A DNA stretch of 64,000 bases from Bog-756 sp963727075 (GTDB lineage Bacteria > Actinomycetota > Acidimicrobiia > Acidimicrobiales > RAAP-2). The stretch lies in NCBI GenBank assembly GCA_963727075.1, contig CAVSET010000006.1:248001-312000 (forward strand), in the 5' to 3' direction. The position numbers and the translations under genes are program-made. A model generated the notes under the pieces. The model was not told the origin of the DNA. It saw only the letters and a program-made list of their open reading frames with translations, and made no database searches. Positions within the stretch are counted from its first letter, which is position 1, and every line of letters starts with the position of its first letter. Of the stretch, positions 1 to 9,554 are shown in pieces.

Positions 1-1176
1 GGCCCGGTCGGCGATGATGTTCTTCTGCACCTCGGTCGACCCGCCGCCGATCGTGGTGTACCGCTGGAAGGAGTACAGCCGGGTCCACTTGCCCCGGTCG
101 ACGGCGTCGGGGCCGCCTCGGGCCAACAGGCCGGCCGGCCCCAGCAGGTCGACGGCCAGCTCGGCCAGGGTCTGGGCCAGCATCGAGTATTGGAGCTTGG
201 AGAACGGCACCTCGGGCCAGTTCTTCTCGCCGCGTATGACCTTGCTGAGGGCCCGGTAGACGAGGAGGCGGGTCAGTTCGATCTCCGTCCAGGCCCGGGC
301 CAGGCGGTCGGCGATTCCCGGGTCGTCGAGGGCGGCGGGGTTGACGGCGCGGGCCGCCTCGATCATGGCGCGGAGGTCAGCGGCCAGGCCGGTGATCTGA
401 CCGGCGATGCCGACGCGCTCGTGGCCGAGGGTGCCCATCGCCACCATCCAGCCCTCGCCCTCGCCGCCGAGCCGGTCGTCCACCGGAACATGGACGTCTC
501 GGAAGTAGACCTCGTTGAACATCTCGTCGCCGGACATGTCCCGGATCGGGCGGGTCTCGACGCCCGGGGACTCGAGGTCCACGATGAAGGCGGTGATGCC
601 CTCGTGCTTCGCACCCCGCCCGATGGCGGTCGGATCGGTGCGGAAGAGGAACAGGCCCCATTTCGCCAGATGGGCGGTGGAGATCCAGATCTTCTGTCCG
701 TTGACCACGTAGTGGTCGCCGTCCAGGATGGCCATGGTGCGCAGGTTGGCCAGGTCGTTCCCGGCGTCCGGCTCCGAGAAGCCCTGGCACCAGTGGTCGT
801 CGGCATTGAGGATCGAGGGGAGCCAGCGCTTCTTCTGCTCCTCGGTGCCCCACTGGATGAGCATGGGACCGATCTGCCAGATGCCGTTGGCGTTGTACAC
901 CCCCGGTGTGCGGTACTCGGCCATGATCTCCGAGTAGAGGAGGCGTTGGACGGGTGTGGTCTCCCGCCCACCCCACTCGGTGGGCCAGTGGACGGCGGCC
1001 CAGCCGTCGTCGGCCAGCCGCCGCTGCCACGCCTTGCGCCGCTCCTGCGAGGGGACGCCAGCCGCCCGCTGTTCCTCGTCCTCCGTCTCCTCCAGGAACC
1101 GCTCGAGATTCTCGTCGAGCCAGCCGCGCAATTCGACGCCGAAGGCCTCGTCTTCCGCAGTCAGGGAGAAATCCAC
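1..1176 (-). CDS. acyl-CoA dehydrogenase, 3' end outside window
   Basis: Flavoprotein that would desaturate an acyl-CoA at C2-C3 and pass electrons to ETF. The visible 392 codons cover nearly the whole family length of about 400. Seen in order: an N-terminal helical domain starting VDFSLTAEDEAF; the middle beta-domain signature WCQGFSEPDAGNDLA followed by NGQKIWIS; GEGWMVAMGTLGHER; and near the edge the C-terminal GGGSTEVQKNIIADR. The GTG at 1176 is chosen because family members begin with this 'MDFxLTxE' phrase. The N-terminal length and the SEPDAG signature resemble the subunit type that pairs with a second, shorter subunit in mycobacterial alpha2beta2 enzymes; the gene at 2357 could be that partner, but a permease gene lies between them. 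Substrate unknown. Confidence 0.93.
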   Translation of the reverse strand, partial: MDFSLTAEDEAFGVELRGWLDENLERFLEETEDEEQRAAGVPSQERRKAWQRRLADDGWAAVHWPTEWGGRETTPVQRLLYSEIMAEYRTPGVYNANGIWQIGPMLIQWGTEEQKKRWLPSILNADDHWCQGFSEPDAGNDLANLRTMAILDGDHYVVNGQKIWISTAHLAKWGLFLFRTDPTAIGRGAKHEGITAFIVDLESPGVETRPIRDMSGDEMFNEVYFRDVHVPVDDRLGGEGEGWMVAMGTLGHERVGIAGQITGLAADLRAMIEAARAVNPAALDDPGIADRLARAWTEIELTRLLVYRALSKVIRGEKNWPEVPFSKLQYSMLAQTLAELAVDLLGPAGLLARGGPDAVDRGKWTRLYSFQRYTTIGGGSTEVQKNIIADRA

Positions 1177-1207
1177 CGGCGCAGTGTAGCCAACCGGTCG
1201 CCCTGGC

Positions 1208-2152
1208 TCAGGAGGTGAATCCGGGCGGAAGGGTCTCCGGGTGGGTCGCCTGCGGGTGTCGGGCCGCCAGCCGCGGGGTGAGCAGGTCGCCGGCTTCGGC
1301 TTCGTCGCCCTTCAACATGGTGACCGCGGACGAGTGCGAGAGAACCGCTCCACCCACGATGAGCAGGAGAAGGGAGAGGGCCTCGAGGGGGCCGCGTGCT
1401 CCGCCGGTCTGCAGGTTGTCGCCGAACAGGGAAATGCCGATGGCGATGCTCACCAGGGGGTCGATGAGCACGATGGCGGCCTGGGACGCGCCGATGGGCC
1501 CGGCGTGGAAGGCGTTCTGGGTGAGGAAGAAGGAGAAGGCGCCGAACAGGGCGAGGGCGTAGGTCTGCCAGTGCGAGAAGATGCTCATCCAATCGGCGGC
1601 GGCGAAGTGGGAGACCACCTTCGTAAGGGCGGCGGTGAAAGCAAAGCCGATGGCAGCCGACGACCCGAACATGGCCGCCCGCCACCAACGGGGGCCGCGG
1701 CGGGCGAGGGCCACCGTCAGGGCCATGCCGGCGACGCACACCCCGCCGACCACCACCCACCCGAGGTTCCCCGGCACGCCGTCACCCCCGGTGGGTGAGG
1801 AGAAGGCGAGGAACCCCGACAGGCCGGCCGAGGCCAGCAGCACGCCGAACCATTCGCGCGGCCCGACTCGGTATCTGAACCAGGTGGAGAGGATGAACAC
1901 GAGGAACAGGAGCTCGGTGACCAGGATGGGCTGAACCTCGGAGAGGTCGCCGAAGTGGAGGGCCAGGGCCTGGAAGAGGAAGGCGGCCAGGATGAACACG
2001 AACCCGGCCAGCCACACGCCCTTGCGGACGGCGTGGGCCAGCAGGCTGAGCTTCATGGTGTCCTCCGCCTTGGCGTCCTCCACGCCCATGCGCTGGAGCA
2101 CGCTGACCAGCGCGTTGGAGAGGGCGGCGGCGAGAGCGAGGAGATAGACCAT
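1208..2152 (-). CDS. DMT/EamA-type membrane transporter
   Basis: A 314-residue, strongly hydrophobic protein with about nine to ten predicted membrane helices in two similar halves, as in the drug/metabolite transporter superfamily (EamA-like). The first helix starts at the initiator (MVYLLALAAALSNALVSVLQ). A short polar tail of about 40 residues follows the last helix. Its stop lies 31 bases upstream of the acyl-CoA dehydrogenase start at 1176, so the two could share a transcript. The substrate cannot be read from sequence; uptake or efflux of an organic acid or amine would fit the catabolic surroundings. Confidence 0.85.
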   Translation of the reverse strand: MVYLLALAAALSNALVSVLQRMGVEDAKAEDTMKLSLLAHAVRKGVWLAGFVFILAAFLFQALALHFGDLSEVQPILVTELLFLVFILSTWFRYRVGPREWFGVLLASAGLSGFLAFSSPTGGDGVPGNLGWVVVGGVCVAGMALTVALARRGPRWWRAAMFGSSAAIGFAFTAALTKVVSHFAAADWMSIFSHWQTYALALFGAFSFFLTQNAFHAGPIGASQAAIVLIDPLVSIAIGISLFGDNLQTGGARGPLEALSLLLLIVGGAVLSHSSAVTMLKGDEAEAGDLLTPRLAARHPQATHPETLPPGFTS

Positions 2153-2260
2153 GGCCGTGCGGCCAGTGTAGGAGAGGTGATCTCTCGTCGGTCCGGACCG
2201 ATCCCGCGCCGACCAGGGCGAGGCGCCACCTCGACGCCGTCGTCTCGGGGGCCGGAGGTC

Positions 2261-2280
2261 TACACTGACGGCTCTGTCAG
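2261..2280 (+). promoter_or_regulatory. promoter with CTGAC-N6-GTCAG operator-like palindrome
   Basis: A TACACT box (2261-2266) overlaps a perfect 5-bp inverted repeat, CTGAC at 2265-2269 and GTCAG at 2276-2280 with a 6-base centre. It lies about 80 bases upstream of the acyl-CoA dehydrogenase start at 2357. Symmetry and placement over the -10 box suit a TetR-type repressor site. The same CTGAC-N6-GTCAG form recurs at 63605. No regulator is assigned. Confidence 0.45.
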
Positions 2281-2356
2281 GGTCGTCCGGGCTCCGCCGC
2301 CAGTCGTGCTGCCGCAGGGCAAGGGTCGATCAAGAGAAGGCGAGGCCGGAGCGACC

Positions 2357-3451
2357 ATGGACTTCACATACGACGCCGAACAGGAGGCGCTGCGAGACGT
2401 GGCCCGCCAGGCCATGGACCGCGAGGTCGGGGGCGAGCTCGTGCGCCGGCTGGCCGACGACCCGGTCGGCCATGACGACCGGCTGTGGACGACCCTGGTC
2501 GAACTGGGATGGACGGGACTGGTCATCCCCGAGGAGCACGGCGGTGCGGGGGGCGGCCTGGCCGACCTGTGCATCGTGCTGCCCGAGACCGGACGGGTGC
2601 CCCTGCCCGGCCCCTTCTTCTCGTCGGCCGTCTTCGCCACGTTGGCGGCTCGCGCCCTCGGCGCTGACGGCCTGCTCGACGACCTGGCCTCCGGCCGGGC
2701 CCGCGGCACGGTGGCCCTCCACGAGTTCGGTCACGGCGACCCGCTCGGCCCGGTGCACACCCGAGCGCGGCGCCGGGGTGCCGGATGGGTCCTCGACGGG
2801 GTGAAGCCGCTGGTGCTCGACGGCCACACCGCCGACTGGGCCATCGTCGTGGCCGGCACCGAAGAGGGCCGGAGGGCCTTCCTGGTGGAGGAGCCCGACG
2901 GCACGGCTGTCCCCGCACTGGACCCGACGCGCAAGGTGGCCCGTCTCGAATTACACGAACGCCCCTGCCGGCCCATTGGACCCCCGGGCAATCAGGCGTC
3001 GATCTGGCGGCGGATCATGGACGACACCGCGGTGGCGCTGGCGTCGGAGACCCTCGGGACGGCGGACCGGGCGCTCGAGCTGGCCATCGACTACACCAAG
3101 GAGCGGGTGGTGTTCGACCGCCCGGTGGCCTCCTTTCAGGTGGCCAAGCACAAGATGGTGGACATGTTCCACGTGGTCGAGATGGCCCGGGTGGCGGTGC
3201 AGTTCGCGGCCTGGGCCTCGGATGCCGACGATCCGAGGCGCGAGCGCGCCGCGGCCATGGCCGCCGGCTACACCGGCGAAGCGGCCATCAAGGTCACCGG
3301 CGACGACATCCAGCTCCACGGCGGTGTGGGCTTCACGTGGGCCAACGACGCCCACTTCCTGTTCAAGCGAGCCAAGCAGAACGACGTCTGGCTGGGTGGC
3401 CACGCCAGCCAACGCCAGCGGCTCTCCCACTTGCTTCTCGACACCGCCTGA
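2357..3451 (+). CDS. acyl-CoA dehydrogenase, short-subunit type
   Basis: A 364-residue acyl-CoA dehydrogenase family protein starting MDFTYDAEQEALRDVARQ, with the LGWTGLVIPEEHGG motif of the N-terminal domain, DPTRKVARLEL in the middle, and a C-terminal helical domain containing RVVFDRPVASFQVAKHKMVDM. In the C-terminal motif LHGGVGFTWxxD, where many relatives carry the catalytic glutamate (GFTWEHD), this protein has alanine (WAND, about residue 329). It may be the non-catalytic half of a heteromeric enzyme or use another base. A purine-rich stretch precedes the ATG, and the promoter at 2261 drives it. Possible partner: the longer subunit encoded at 1-1176. Confidence 0.92.
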   Translation: MDFTYDAEQEALRDVARQAMDREVGGELVRRLADDPVGHDDRLWTTLVELGWTGLVIPEEHGGAGGGLADLCIVLPETGRVPLPGPFFSSAVFATLAARALGADGLLDDLASGRARGTVALHEFGHGDPLGPVHTRARRRGAGWVLDGVKPLVLDGHTADWAIVVAGTEEGRRAFLVEEPDGTAVPALDPTRKVARLELHERPCRPIGPPGNQASIWRRIMDDTAVALASETLGTADRALELAIDYTKERVVFDRPVASFQVAKHKMVDMFHVVEMARVAVQFAAWASDADDPRRERAAAMAAGYTGEAAIKVTGDDIQLHGGVGFTWANDAHFLFKRAKQNDVWLGGHASQRQRLSHLLLDTA

Positions 3452-3530
3452 AGGTCCGGCCCGAGCACGGACACGGGGAGCGGACCGGCGAAAGTGGGCG
3501 GAACCGGAGGGGAGGACCGGGCGGAGAGAC

Positions 3531-5459
3531 TCAGTGACAGGCCGCCGGTGGCGGGACGTCGAGGGCCGGGTTGGCCTCGAAGAAGCCGACCGGGATGAGA
3601 TGGAATCCGCAGTACTCGACGGGCATGACCGGCCAGTCCTCGGGCCGGGGGATGTGGGTGACGCCGAAGGTGTGCCAGGCCACGATGTCGGTGCCGACCA
3701 GCGAGCGGTCGGCCGAGGTCCACGCCGGCAGCCCGTCGCCGCCCTTGTGCTGGTTGGGATAGTCGCCGGCTCCCCGCCGCTCGTGGGGGTCGAACGGGGT
3801 GACCCAGAGGTTGTGGCGGGCGAACCCGGCCCGCTTTCCGACGCTCGAGTCCGGGCGGGCCAGCAGGGTCGGCGTGGACGCCGGGAGGAGCTTGTAGGCG
3901 ACCGGTTCGCCCAACCGGTTGCGGACCCCGGGGTTGACGAACTTCCAGTAGCGGCTGACGGCCGGGTCCACGTTCCGCCGCGCCTCGAGCTCGGAGTCGA
4001 GTCGTCGGGCCACCGGCAGGAACCCATTCGACCACGGGTTGTCCGGCCCCGCCGGCAGAGGCTCGCTGGACACTTCGAAGACCTCGTTGACCGGCCCGTC
4101 GACCTCGAGATCGAGCCGGGCGCAGAAGAGATGCTGGTGCACGGGAGCGGCCAGGCCCGGTGCGATCGGAGGGGCGAAACGTGAACGCTCCCCGGGGGCG
4201 ATGGCCTGGGTCGAGAGGATGCCGGTGAGCTTGACCTCGAGCTGGATGGTGCCGTCGAGGTAGAAGTACCAGTAGAAGCCGTACTCGTAGTTGCCCACGG
4301 TGGAGATGAAGGAGACCACCAGCCGCCGGGACCGTCGCACCTCGGTACGCCCGATGTGCATGTCCTGGTGCTTCCACAGGATGCCGTAGTCCTCCTCGTG
4401 GATGCACACCGCGTTCTCGACCACGTAGGGCTCGCCGCGCTCGGTCGAGAAGGTGGCGTCGAGGTAGGAGATGACGCCCAGGCAGTCGCAGCCCAACCGG
4501 AGGGAGTTGACCATGCGGCCGAGGCCCCACTCGCCGGCGTCGAAGGCGTTCTTCCAGCCGTGGGCCGGCCCGGGGTCGCCGTAGGGGACGACCATCTCGG
4601 TGATCGAGGCCCGGTGCAGCACCGGCCGGAGCCGGTCCCCGTCGCGGTAGCCGACGGTGTGCAGGACGAGCCCGTCGTTGGGGTCCATCGACACCCGCAT
4701 GGACCAGCGTTGCCACCGGATGAGGTTCGACTCGACCGTGAAGCTGGGCCCGTCGGGCTGGACGATCTCGAGGGGCCGCAGGTCGGCGCGGACCGGTTGG
4801 TGGTCCTCGGGGTAGTAGCTGCCCGTTTCCGGGGGCAGCGGTACCACCCCGTAGTCGACGACCTCGAGCACCTCGCCGCGGGCCCCGTCCACGGTGGCGA
4901 TGACCCCCTCGACGGGGCGGGCGTAACCGTTGTCGGTGGGGGCCTCCCGGTAGTAGGAGAGGCAGCGGGTGACCCGCCGGTTGGCCTCGATGGCCCGCCC
5001 GAAGTTGCCGGTCGGCCACGGGTCGATCTGCACCTTGTCGAAGTCGTCGATGCCGCGTCGCCGCATGGCCGTCTGCCAGTCCGGGTCGGCTCTCAGCGCC
5101 GTGATGGAGCGCAGCGCGTCGTCGAACAGGAGCGCCGGCCGCACATCCTGCCGCTCCTGCCAGGACAGGACCTCCCCCGAGCCCACGTCGACGAGCGCCT
5201 CGATGACCGCCGAGTCGCGGCCGGGCACGATGACCAGGCGCACCAGGCGGGCGACCGGATCGCCCTCGTGGTGCCCGGCCAGTGTCTCCTTGGACGGGGG
5301 ATCGAGGGTGATGGTGGCGAAGCGGGCGTGCTTGTCCAGCCGTCCACCGGCCCGCACGGCCGTCACCGCGGCCCGGATCTCCTCGGCGGTGAGGGCCTCG
5401 AGCGGGTGCGCTACGGCGGGGGCGACCATCCCGGCCTGGTCCGTCGGCGCCTCAGCCAC
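3531..5459 (-). CDS. copper-containing primary amine oxidase
   Basis: A 642-residue copper/topaquinone amine oxidase that oxidises primary amines to aldehydes with release of H2O2 and ammonia. Every hallmark is visible: the topaquinone motif N-Y-E-Y (precursor Tyr about 391), the catalytic base in FDAGEWGLG (Asp about 307), copper ligands in HQH (His 441 and 443), and the third ligand in THIPRPEDWPVMP (His about 602). There is no signal peptide, so it should be cytoplasmic, as in other actinobacterial members. The GTG start at 5459 has AGGAG eight bases upstream. The gene is divergent from the CoA ligase at 5631, which could activate the acid formed after the aldehyde is oxidised. Confidence 0.96.
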   Translation of the reverse strand: MAEAPTDQAGMVAPAVAHPLEALTAEEIRAAVTAVRAGGRLDKHARFATITLDPPSKETLAGHHEGDPVARLVRLVIVPGRDSAVIEALVDVGSGEVLSWQERQDVRPALLFDDALRSITALRADPDWQTAMRRRGIDDFDKVQIDPWPTGNFGRAIEANRRVTRCLSYYREAPTDNGYARPVEGVIATVDGARGEVLEVVDYGVVPLPPETGSYYPEDHQPVRADLRPLEIVQPDGPSFTVESNLIRWQRWSMRVSMDPNDGLVLHTVGYRDGDRLRPVLHRASITEMVVPYGDPGPAHGWKNAFDAGEWGLGRMVNSLRLGCDCLGVISYLDATFSTERGEPYVVENAVCIHEEDYGILWKHQDMHIGRTEVRRSRRLVVSFISTVGNYEYGFYWYFYLDGTIQLEVKLTGILSTQAIAPGERSRFAPPIAPGLAAPVHQHLFCARLDLEVDGPVNEVFEVSSEPLPAGPDNPWSNGFLPVARRLDSELEARRNVDPAVSRYWKFVNPGVRNRLGEPVAYKLLPASTPTLLARPDSSVGKRAGFARHNLWVTPFDPHERRGAGDYPNQHKGGDGLPAWTSADRSLVGTDIVAWHTFGVTHIPRPEDWPVMPVEYCGFHLIPVGFFEANPALDVPPPAACH

Positions 5460-5558
5460 GACGACGCTCCTGGCTGACCACCGGTCGGTTCATCAAGCTG
5501 CCTCCATCCCGTCTCGCACGCTCGAGCTCCCCGTCGGGCCTCGTCGGTGCGCCGGACG

Positions 5559-5564
5559 ATCATA
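5559..5564 (-). promoter_or_regulatory. -10 box TATGAT for the amine oxidase gene
   Basis: On the minus strand the intergenic region carries TATGAT, a near-consensus actinobacterial -10 element about 95 bases before the GTG start of the copper amine oxidase. A small inverted repeat, GACC-acc-GGTC, lies between box and gene at about 5476-5486. The call rests on motif and position only. Confidence 0.35.
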
Positions 5565-5616
5565 GAGGAGCGGTGACGACCCCCGTCTCGACGCTCCGGC
5601 GTCGGGCCCGGGTGTC

Positions 5617-5622
5617 TAGCAT
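5617..5622 (+). promoter_or_regulatory. leaderless promoter (-10 TAGCAT) of CoA ligase
   Basis: TAGCAT ends eight bases before the ATG at 5631, with no Shine-Dalgarno sequence between. This is the usual geometry of an actinobacterial leaderless transcript and supports the start chosen for the ligase. Confidence 0.5.
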
Positions 5623-5630
5623 CGCCGGTC

Positions 5631-7151
5631 ATGGAGCAGACGATCGACGCTGGAGCCCGGGGGGTCACCGAGCACGCCCGGGCCCATCCCCATCACCCGG
5701 CCATCGTGATGGGTTCGTCCGTCCTGACCTACGCAGAGCTCCAGGACCGCGCCGGCCGGCTGGCCACGGTCCTCCTCGAGCGCGGCGCCGGGCCGGGGCG
5801 ACCGGTGGCCACGGTGCTCCCGAACGGTGCCGAGCAGTTCGAGGTGGCCACGGCGGCGTCGATGCTCGGCGCCCCCTACCTGCCGGTGAATTGGCATCTC
5901 AAAGCAGGCGAGCTGGCCTACATCTTCGATGACGCCGATGCGGCGGTGGTCGTCGGCCACACCGACTTCGGGGCCGAACTGTCCGGGGCGGCCGGCGCGT
6001 CGAGACGACCGGCTCCACAGCTGGTGGTGGGGAAGGACTACGAGCCGGCCATCGCCGCCGCCGAACCGCTCGCCGACGCCGAGAGCGGGTCCGGCCCGGG
6101 CCTGATGTTCTACACCTCCGGCACCACGGCGCGGCCCAAGGGGGTGGTGCACGGGGCCATGGCCGATCCGGCCAATCGCCGGCGGGGGACCGAGGGCCAG
6201 GTGGCGCTCTGGGGTTGGACGCGTCAAGACGTGTACGTGATGAGCGGCCCCTCCTACCACGCCTCCCACGCCGGCTGGGCGCTCTGTGCCCTCTACATCG
6301 GCGCCACCACCGTGATCACCGATCACTTCGAGGCCCACGCCTGGCTGGCCGAGGTCAGCCGGACCCGGGGGACCCGTTCGTTCATGGTGCCGGCCCATTT
6401 CATCCGGATCCTCGAGATCCCCGAGCACGAGCGCGCCGCCATGGACCTCTCCAGTCTCAAGTTGATCGTGCATGCTGCCGCACCGTGCCCCGTCGTGGTG
6501 AAGCACCGGATGATGGAGGCATTTCCCGGCACCGAGATCCACGAGCTGTACGGGGCCAGCGAGGGGGGCGCGACCAAGATCTCGCCGGAGGAGTGGCTGG
6601 CCCGCCCCGGGAGCGTCGGCCGGCCGTGGCCGGGAGTCGAGATCCGCATCCTGGACGAGGACGGGCAGCCATTGCCGCCCGGCGAGAGCGGACTGGTCTA
6701 CATCCGACCCCCGGGGGGGCAGCGGTTCTCGTACCGGAACGACGAGGAGGCCACATCCAAGGCGTGGCAGGACGATGCCTTCACCGTGGGTGACATCGGG
6801 TACCTCGACGACGAGGGCTATCTCACCATCACCGACCGCGTGTCGGACATGGTGCTGTGGGGAGGGGTCAACATCGCCCCGCGCGAGATCGAAGAAGTCC
6901 TCTACCAGCACCCTGAGGTGGTCGACTGCGCCGTGTTCGGCATCCCGGACGAGCGTGACGGCGAGCACCTGAAGGCGATGGTCCAGCTCCGCCGGCCGGT
7001 GGCAACCGCCGAGCTGGCCGCCCATGTCCGGGACCGGCTGGCCAGCTACAAGGTGCCCCACGCCTGGGAGGTCGTCGACGAGCTGCCGCGGGACCAGAAC
7101 GGGAAGGTGCTGAAGCGGCTACTCCGCCAGTCCCACCGGCCTTCGGGCTGA
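5631..7151 (+). CDS. AMP-dependent acyl-CoA synthetase
   Basis: A 506-residue ANL-family ligase that activates a carboxylic acid to its CoA thioester through an acyl-adenylate. Visible motifs: the P-loop-like A3 segment FYTSGTTARPKGVVHG, the ELYGASEGG A5 segment, the GDIGYLDDEGYLTITDR A7/A8 hinge, and the C-terminal catalytic lysine in PRDQNGKVLKR. It is divergent from the amine oxidase gene and followed 137 bases later by a double-domain acyl-CoA dehydrogenase, which fits 'activate, then desaturate'. Chain type is not deducible; relatives act on medium to long or cyclic acids. Confidence 0.95.
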   Translation: MEQTIDAGARGVTEHARAHPHHPAIVMGSSVLTYAELQDRAGRLATVLLERGAGPGRPVATVLPNGAEQFEVATAASMLGAPYLPVNWHLKAGELAYIFDDADAAVVVGHTDFGAELSGAAGASRRPAPQLVVGKDYEPAIAAAEPLADAESGSGPGLMFYTSGTTARPKGVVHGAMADPANRRRGTEGQVALWGWTRQDVYVMSGPSYHASHAGWALCALYIGATTVITDHFEAHAWLAEVSRTRGTRSFMVPAHFIRILEIPEHERAAMDLSSLKLIVHAAAPCPVVVKHRMMEAFPGTEIHELYGASEGGATKISPEEWLARPGSVGRPWPGVEIRILDEDGQPLPPGESGLVYIRPPGGQRFSYRNDEEATSKAWQDDAFTVGDIGYLDDEGYLTITDRVSDMVLWGGVNIAPREIEEVLYQHPEVVDCAVFGIPDERDGEHLKAMVQLRRPVATAELAAHVRDRLASYKVPHAWEVVDELPRDQNGKVLKRLLRQSHRPSG

Positions 7152-7288
7152 CGGGTGGTGACGCCCGGGTGCGACGGCACGTCCCAGATGAGAGGATTGC
7201 CATCTCGACCGGTCCTCCGGGGCGGACCGGGTCGCTCCCGCCGTCGGGGGGCGATGGCCCCTGATCCATCGGCCCGAAAGGTTCGACC

Positions 7289-9503
7289 ATGTCCCTAGCC
7301 ATCTCCGAAGAGCACGAGGCGCTGCAGACGACCACCCGTCGCTGGCTCGAGGCCCATTGCCCCCCGGCCGTGCCGCGGGCGCTGCTGGATGCCGGGGACG
7401 ACGAACTGCAGCCGGTGTGGAAGGAGCTCGCCGCCCAGGGTTGGCTCGGCATCCATGTGCCCGAGCGCTGGGGCGGCCAGGGCCACGGGCTCTTCGAGCT
7501 GGCGGTGGTGCTCGAGGAGACGGGCCGGTCCCTGCTACCCGGTCCGTTCCTCCCCACGGTCACCGCCTCCGCACTCGTCGCCGAGGCCGGGGAGGACGAG
7601 CAGGCCGCCTCCCTCTTGCCCGGACTGGTCGACGGGAGCGCGACGGCCGCCCTCGCCCTGGGGGGCTCGCATCTCGATGTCCTCCAGCGAGACGCCCACG
7701 GGATGCTGACACTCGGCGGCCGCCTCAGTCCGGTGCTCGGCGCGTCCGCCGCCTCGGTGGCGCTCGTCCCGGCCCGGCACGCCGACGGCACGGTGGTGTG
7801 GTGCCTCATCGACATCGGTCCGGGCTCGGCGCAGGTCACCCCGCGGGAGAGCCTCGACCCGACCCGGCGCGTCGGGGAGGTGGCCGCCGACGCCCTCCGC
7901 GTCCCGGTGGAACGGCAGTTGCCAGCGTTGTCCACCGAACGGGTGCGGGAAGTGGCGGTCTCGCTGGCCGCGGCCGAGCTTGCCGGCGGGGCTCGCTGGT
8001 GCCTCGAGACCGCCTCGGAGTACGCCAAGGTGCGGGAGCAGTTCGGGCGTCCGATCGGGCAGTTCCAAGCGGTGAAGCACCGGTTGGCCGACATGCTGGT
8101 TCGCGTCGAGCAGGTCACTGCGGTGGCGTGGGACGCCGCCTTGGCGGCGGCGACGGGGAGCTCAGAGGAGACCGGCTTGGCCGTGGCCATCGCCGGTGCC
8201 GCCGTGTTCGACGGCGCCGTCGACTGTGCCAAGGACTGCATCCAGCTCCTCGGCGGCATCGGCTTCACCTGGGAGCACGACGCCCATCTGCACCTGAAGC
8301 GGGCCCTGGCCACCCGCCAGCTGCTGGGCGACACCGACCGGTATCTCACCGAGGTGGTGGACCGGAGCCTCGACGGCATACGCCGCGACCTCACTGCCGA
8401 CCTCCCCGGCGAGGCGGCGCGGGTGCGCGCCGAGCTGACCTCGGTCTTCGAGGAGCTGGGCGCGCTCGAGGGTGCCGACCAGAGGCGGGCCCTGGTCGAT
8501 GCAGGGCTGGCCGTGCCGCACTGGCCGACACCATGGGGAAGGGACGCCACCGCCGTCGAACAGGTGGTGATCGACGAGGGATTGGGCGAAGCCGGGGTGG
8601 CACGGCCCCACATCGGGGTCGGGGCCTGGGCCCTGCCCGTGATCATCGCCCACGGGACGGACGCCCAACGAGCGCGATGGGTGCGTCCGACGCTGCTCGG
8701 CGAGATCCGATGGTGTCAGCTGTTCTCCGAACCGGGGGCCGGGTCCGACCTGGCCAGCCTCTCGACGCGGGCGGAGCGGGCCGAGGGGGGCTGGGTGCTC
8801 AACGGCCAGAAGGTCTGGACCTCCATGGCCCGCGACTCGGACTGGGGCATCTGCCTGGCCCGGACCGACCCGTCGGTCCCGAAGCACGACGGGATCACCT
8901 ACTTCATCGTCGACATGCGATCGAGCGGATTGGACATCCGGCCCCTTCGCGAGATCACCGGGGACGCCATGTTCAACGAGGTGTTCATTGACGACCTCTT
9001 CGTCCCCGACGACTGCGTGATCGGCGGTGAGGGCGACGGCTGGAAGATCGCCCGGGCCACCCTGGCCAACGAGCGGGTGTCGATGTCGTCGGGTTCGACC
9101 TTCGGCATCGGGGTCGAGTCCCTGCTCCGGCTGGCCCGGCGCCGGGACGAGCTGCTCCCGGCCGGCACCCGCCTCAAGCTCGGCCGCGCTGCTGGTCGAG
9201 GCCCAGTCGCTCGGCCTCATGGCGCACCGGTCGACGTTGCGCACTCTGGCCGGCACCGACCCCGGCCCGGGCACGAGCGTCCGTAAACTGCTCGGTGCCG
9301 AGCACGAGCAGCGGGTGCAGGAGATGGGGCTCGTCATGTTCGGTCCGGAGGGCGCCGCCCTCGACGGCCACGCCCGTCGGTGGGCACACGGGTTCCTGGT
9401 GACGAGATGCCTGACCATCGCCGGCGGGACCAGTGAGATCCAGCGGAACGTCATCGCCGAGCGGCTGCTCGGCCTGCCCCGCGACCCGGAGCCGGGATCC
9501 TGA
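7289..9503 (+). CDS. double-domain acyl-CoA dehydrogenase (frameshift near 9184)
   Basis: Two acyl-CoA dehydrogenase units fused in one polypeptide of about 738 residues. The first (about 1-370) is the short-subunit type and carries LLGGIGFTWEHDAHLHLKRA with the catalytic-type glutamate. The second (about 380-738) is the long-subunit type, with WCQLFSEPGAGSDLASL, NGQKVWTSMA, GDGWKIARATLANER and GGTSEIQRNVIAERLLG. This is the architecture of mycobacterial FadE34, a fused alpha/beta enzyme of steroid side-chain oxidation; substrate identity here is inference. The frame breaks at 9183-9186, where reading GGCC as GGC restores a smooth join (LKLG-ALLVEAQSLGLMAHR). Both sides are fully conserved, so an inserted C in the read is likelier than gene decay. 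AAAGG lies about 10 bases before the ATG. Confidence 0.9.
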
Positions 9504-9554
9504 CCGCGACCCGGGGTCGGACCGACCCGGGGACCGGGCGCCCGGCCTGACCGC

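Noticed and set aside
190..7061. Long open frames opposite real genes, for example 190-1218 plus, 4356-5477 plus and 5616-7061 minus
   Set aside because: They mirror well-recognised proteins on the other strand, are full of low-complexity Arg, Gly, Pro, Val and Asp, and arise because GC-rich third positions remove stop codons in antisense frames.
7253..7297. A 14-codon ORF overlapping the start of the fused acyl-CoA dehydrogenase
   Set aside because: No -10 box at leaderless spacing and no ribosome-binding site; the AAAGG before 7289 explains the dehydrogenase start.
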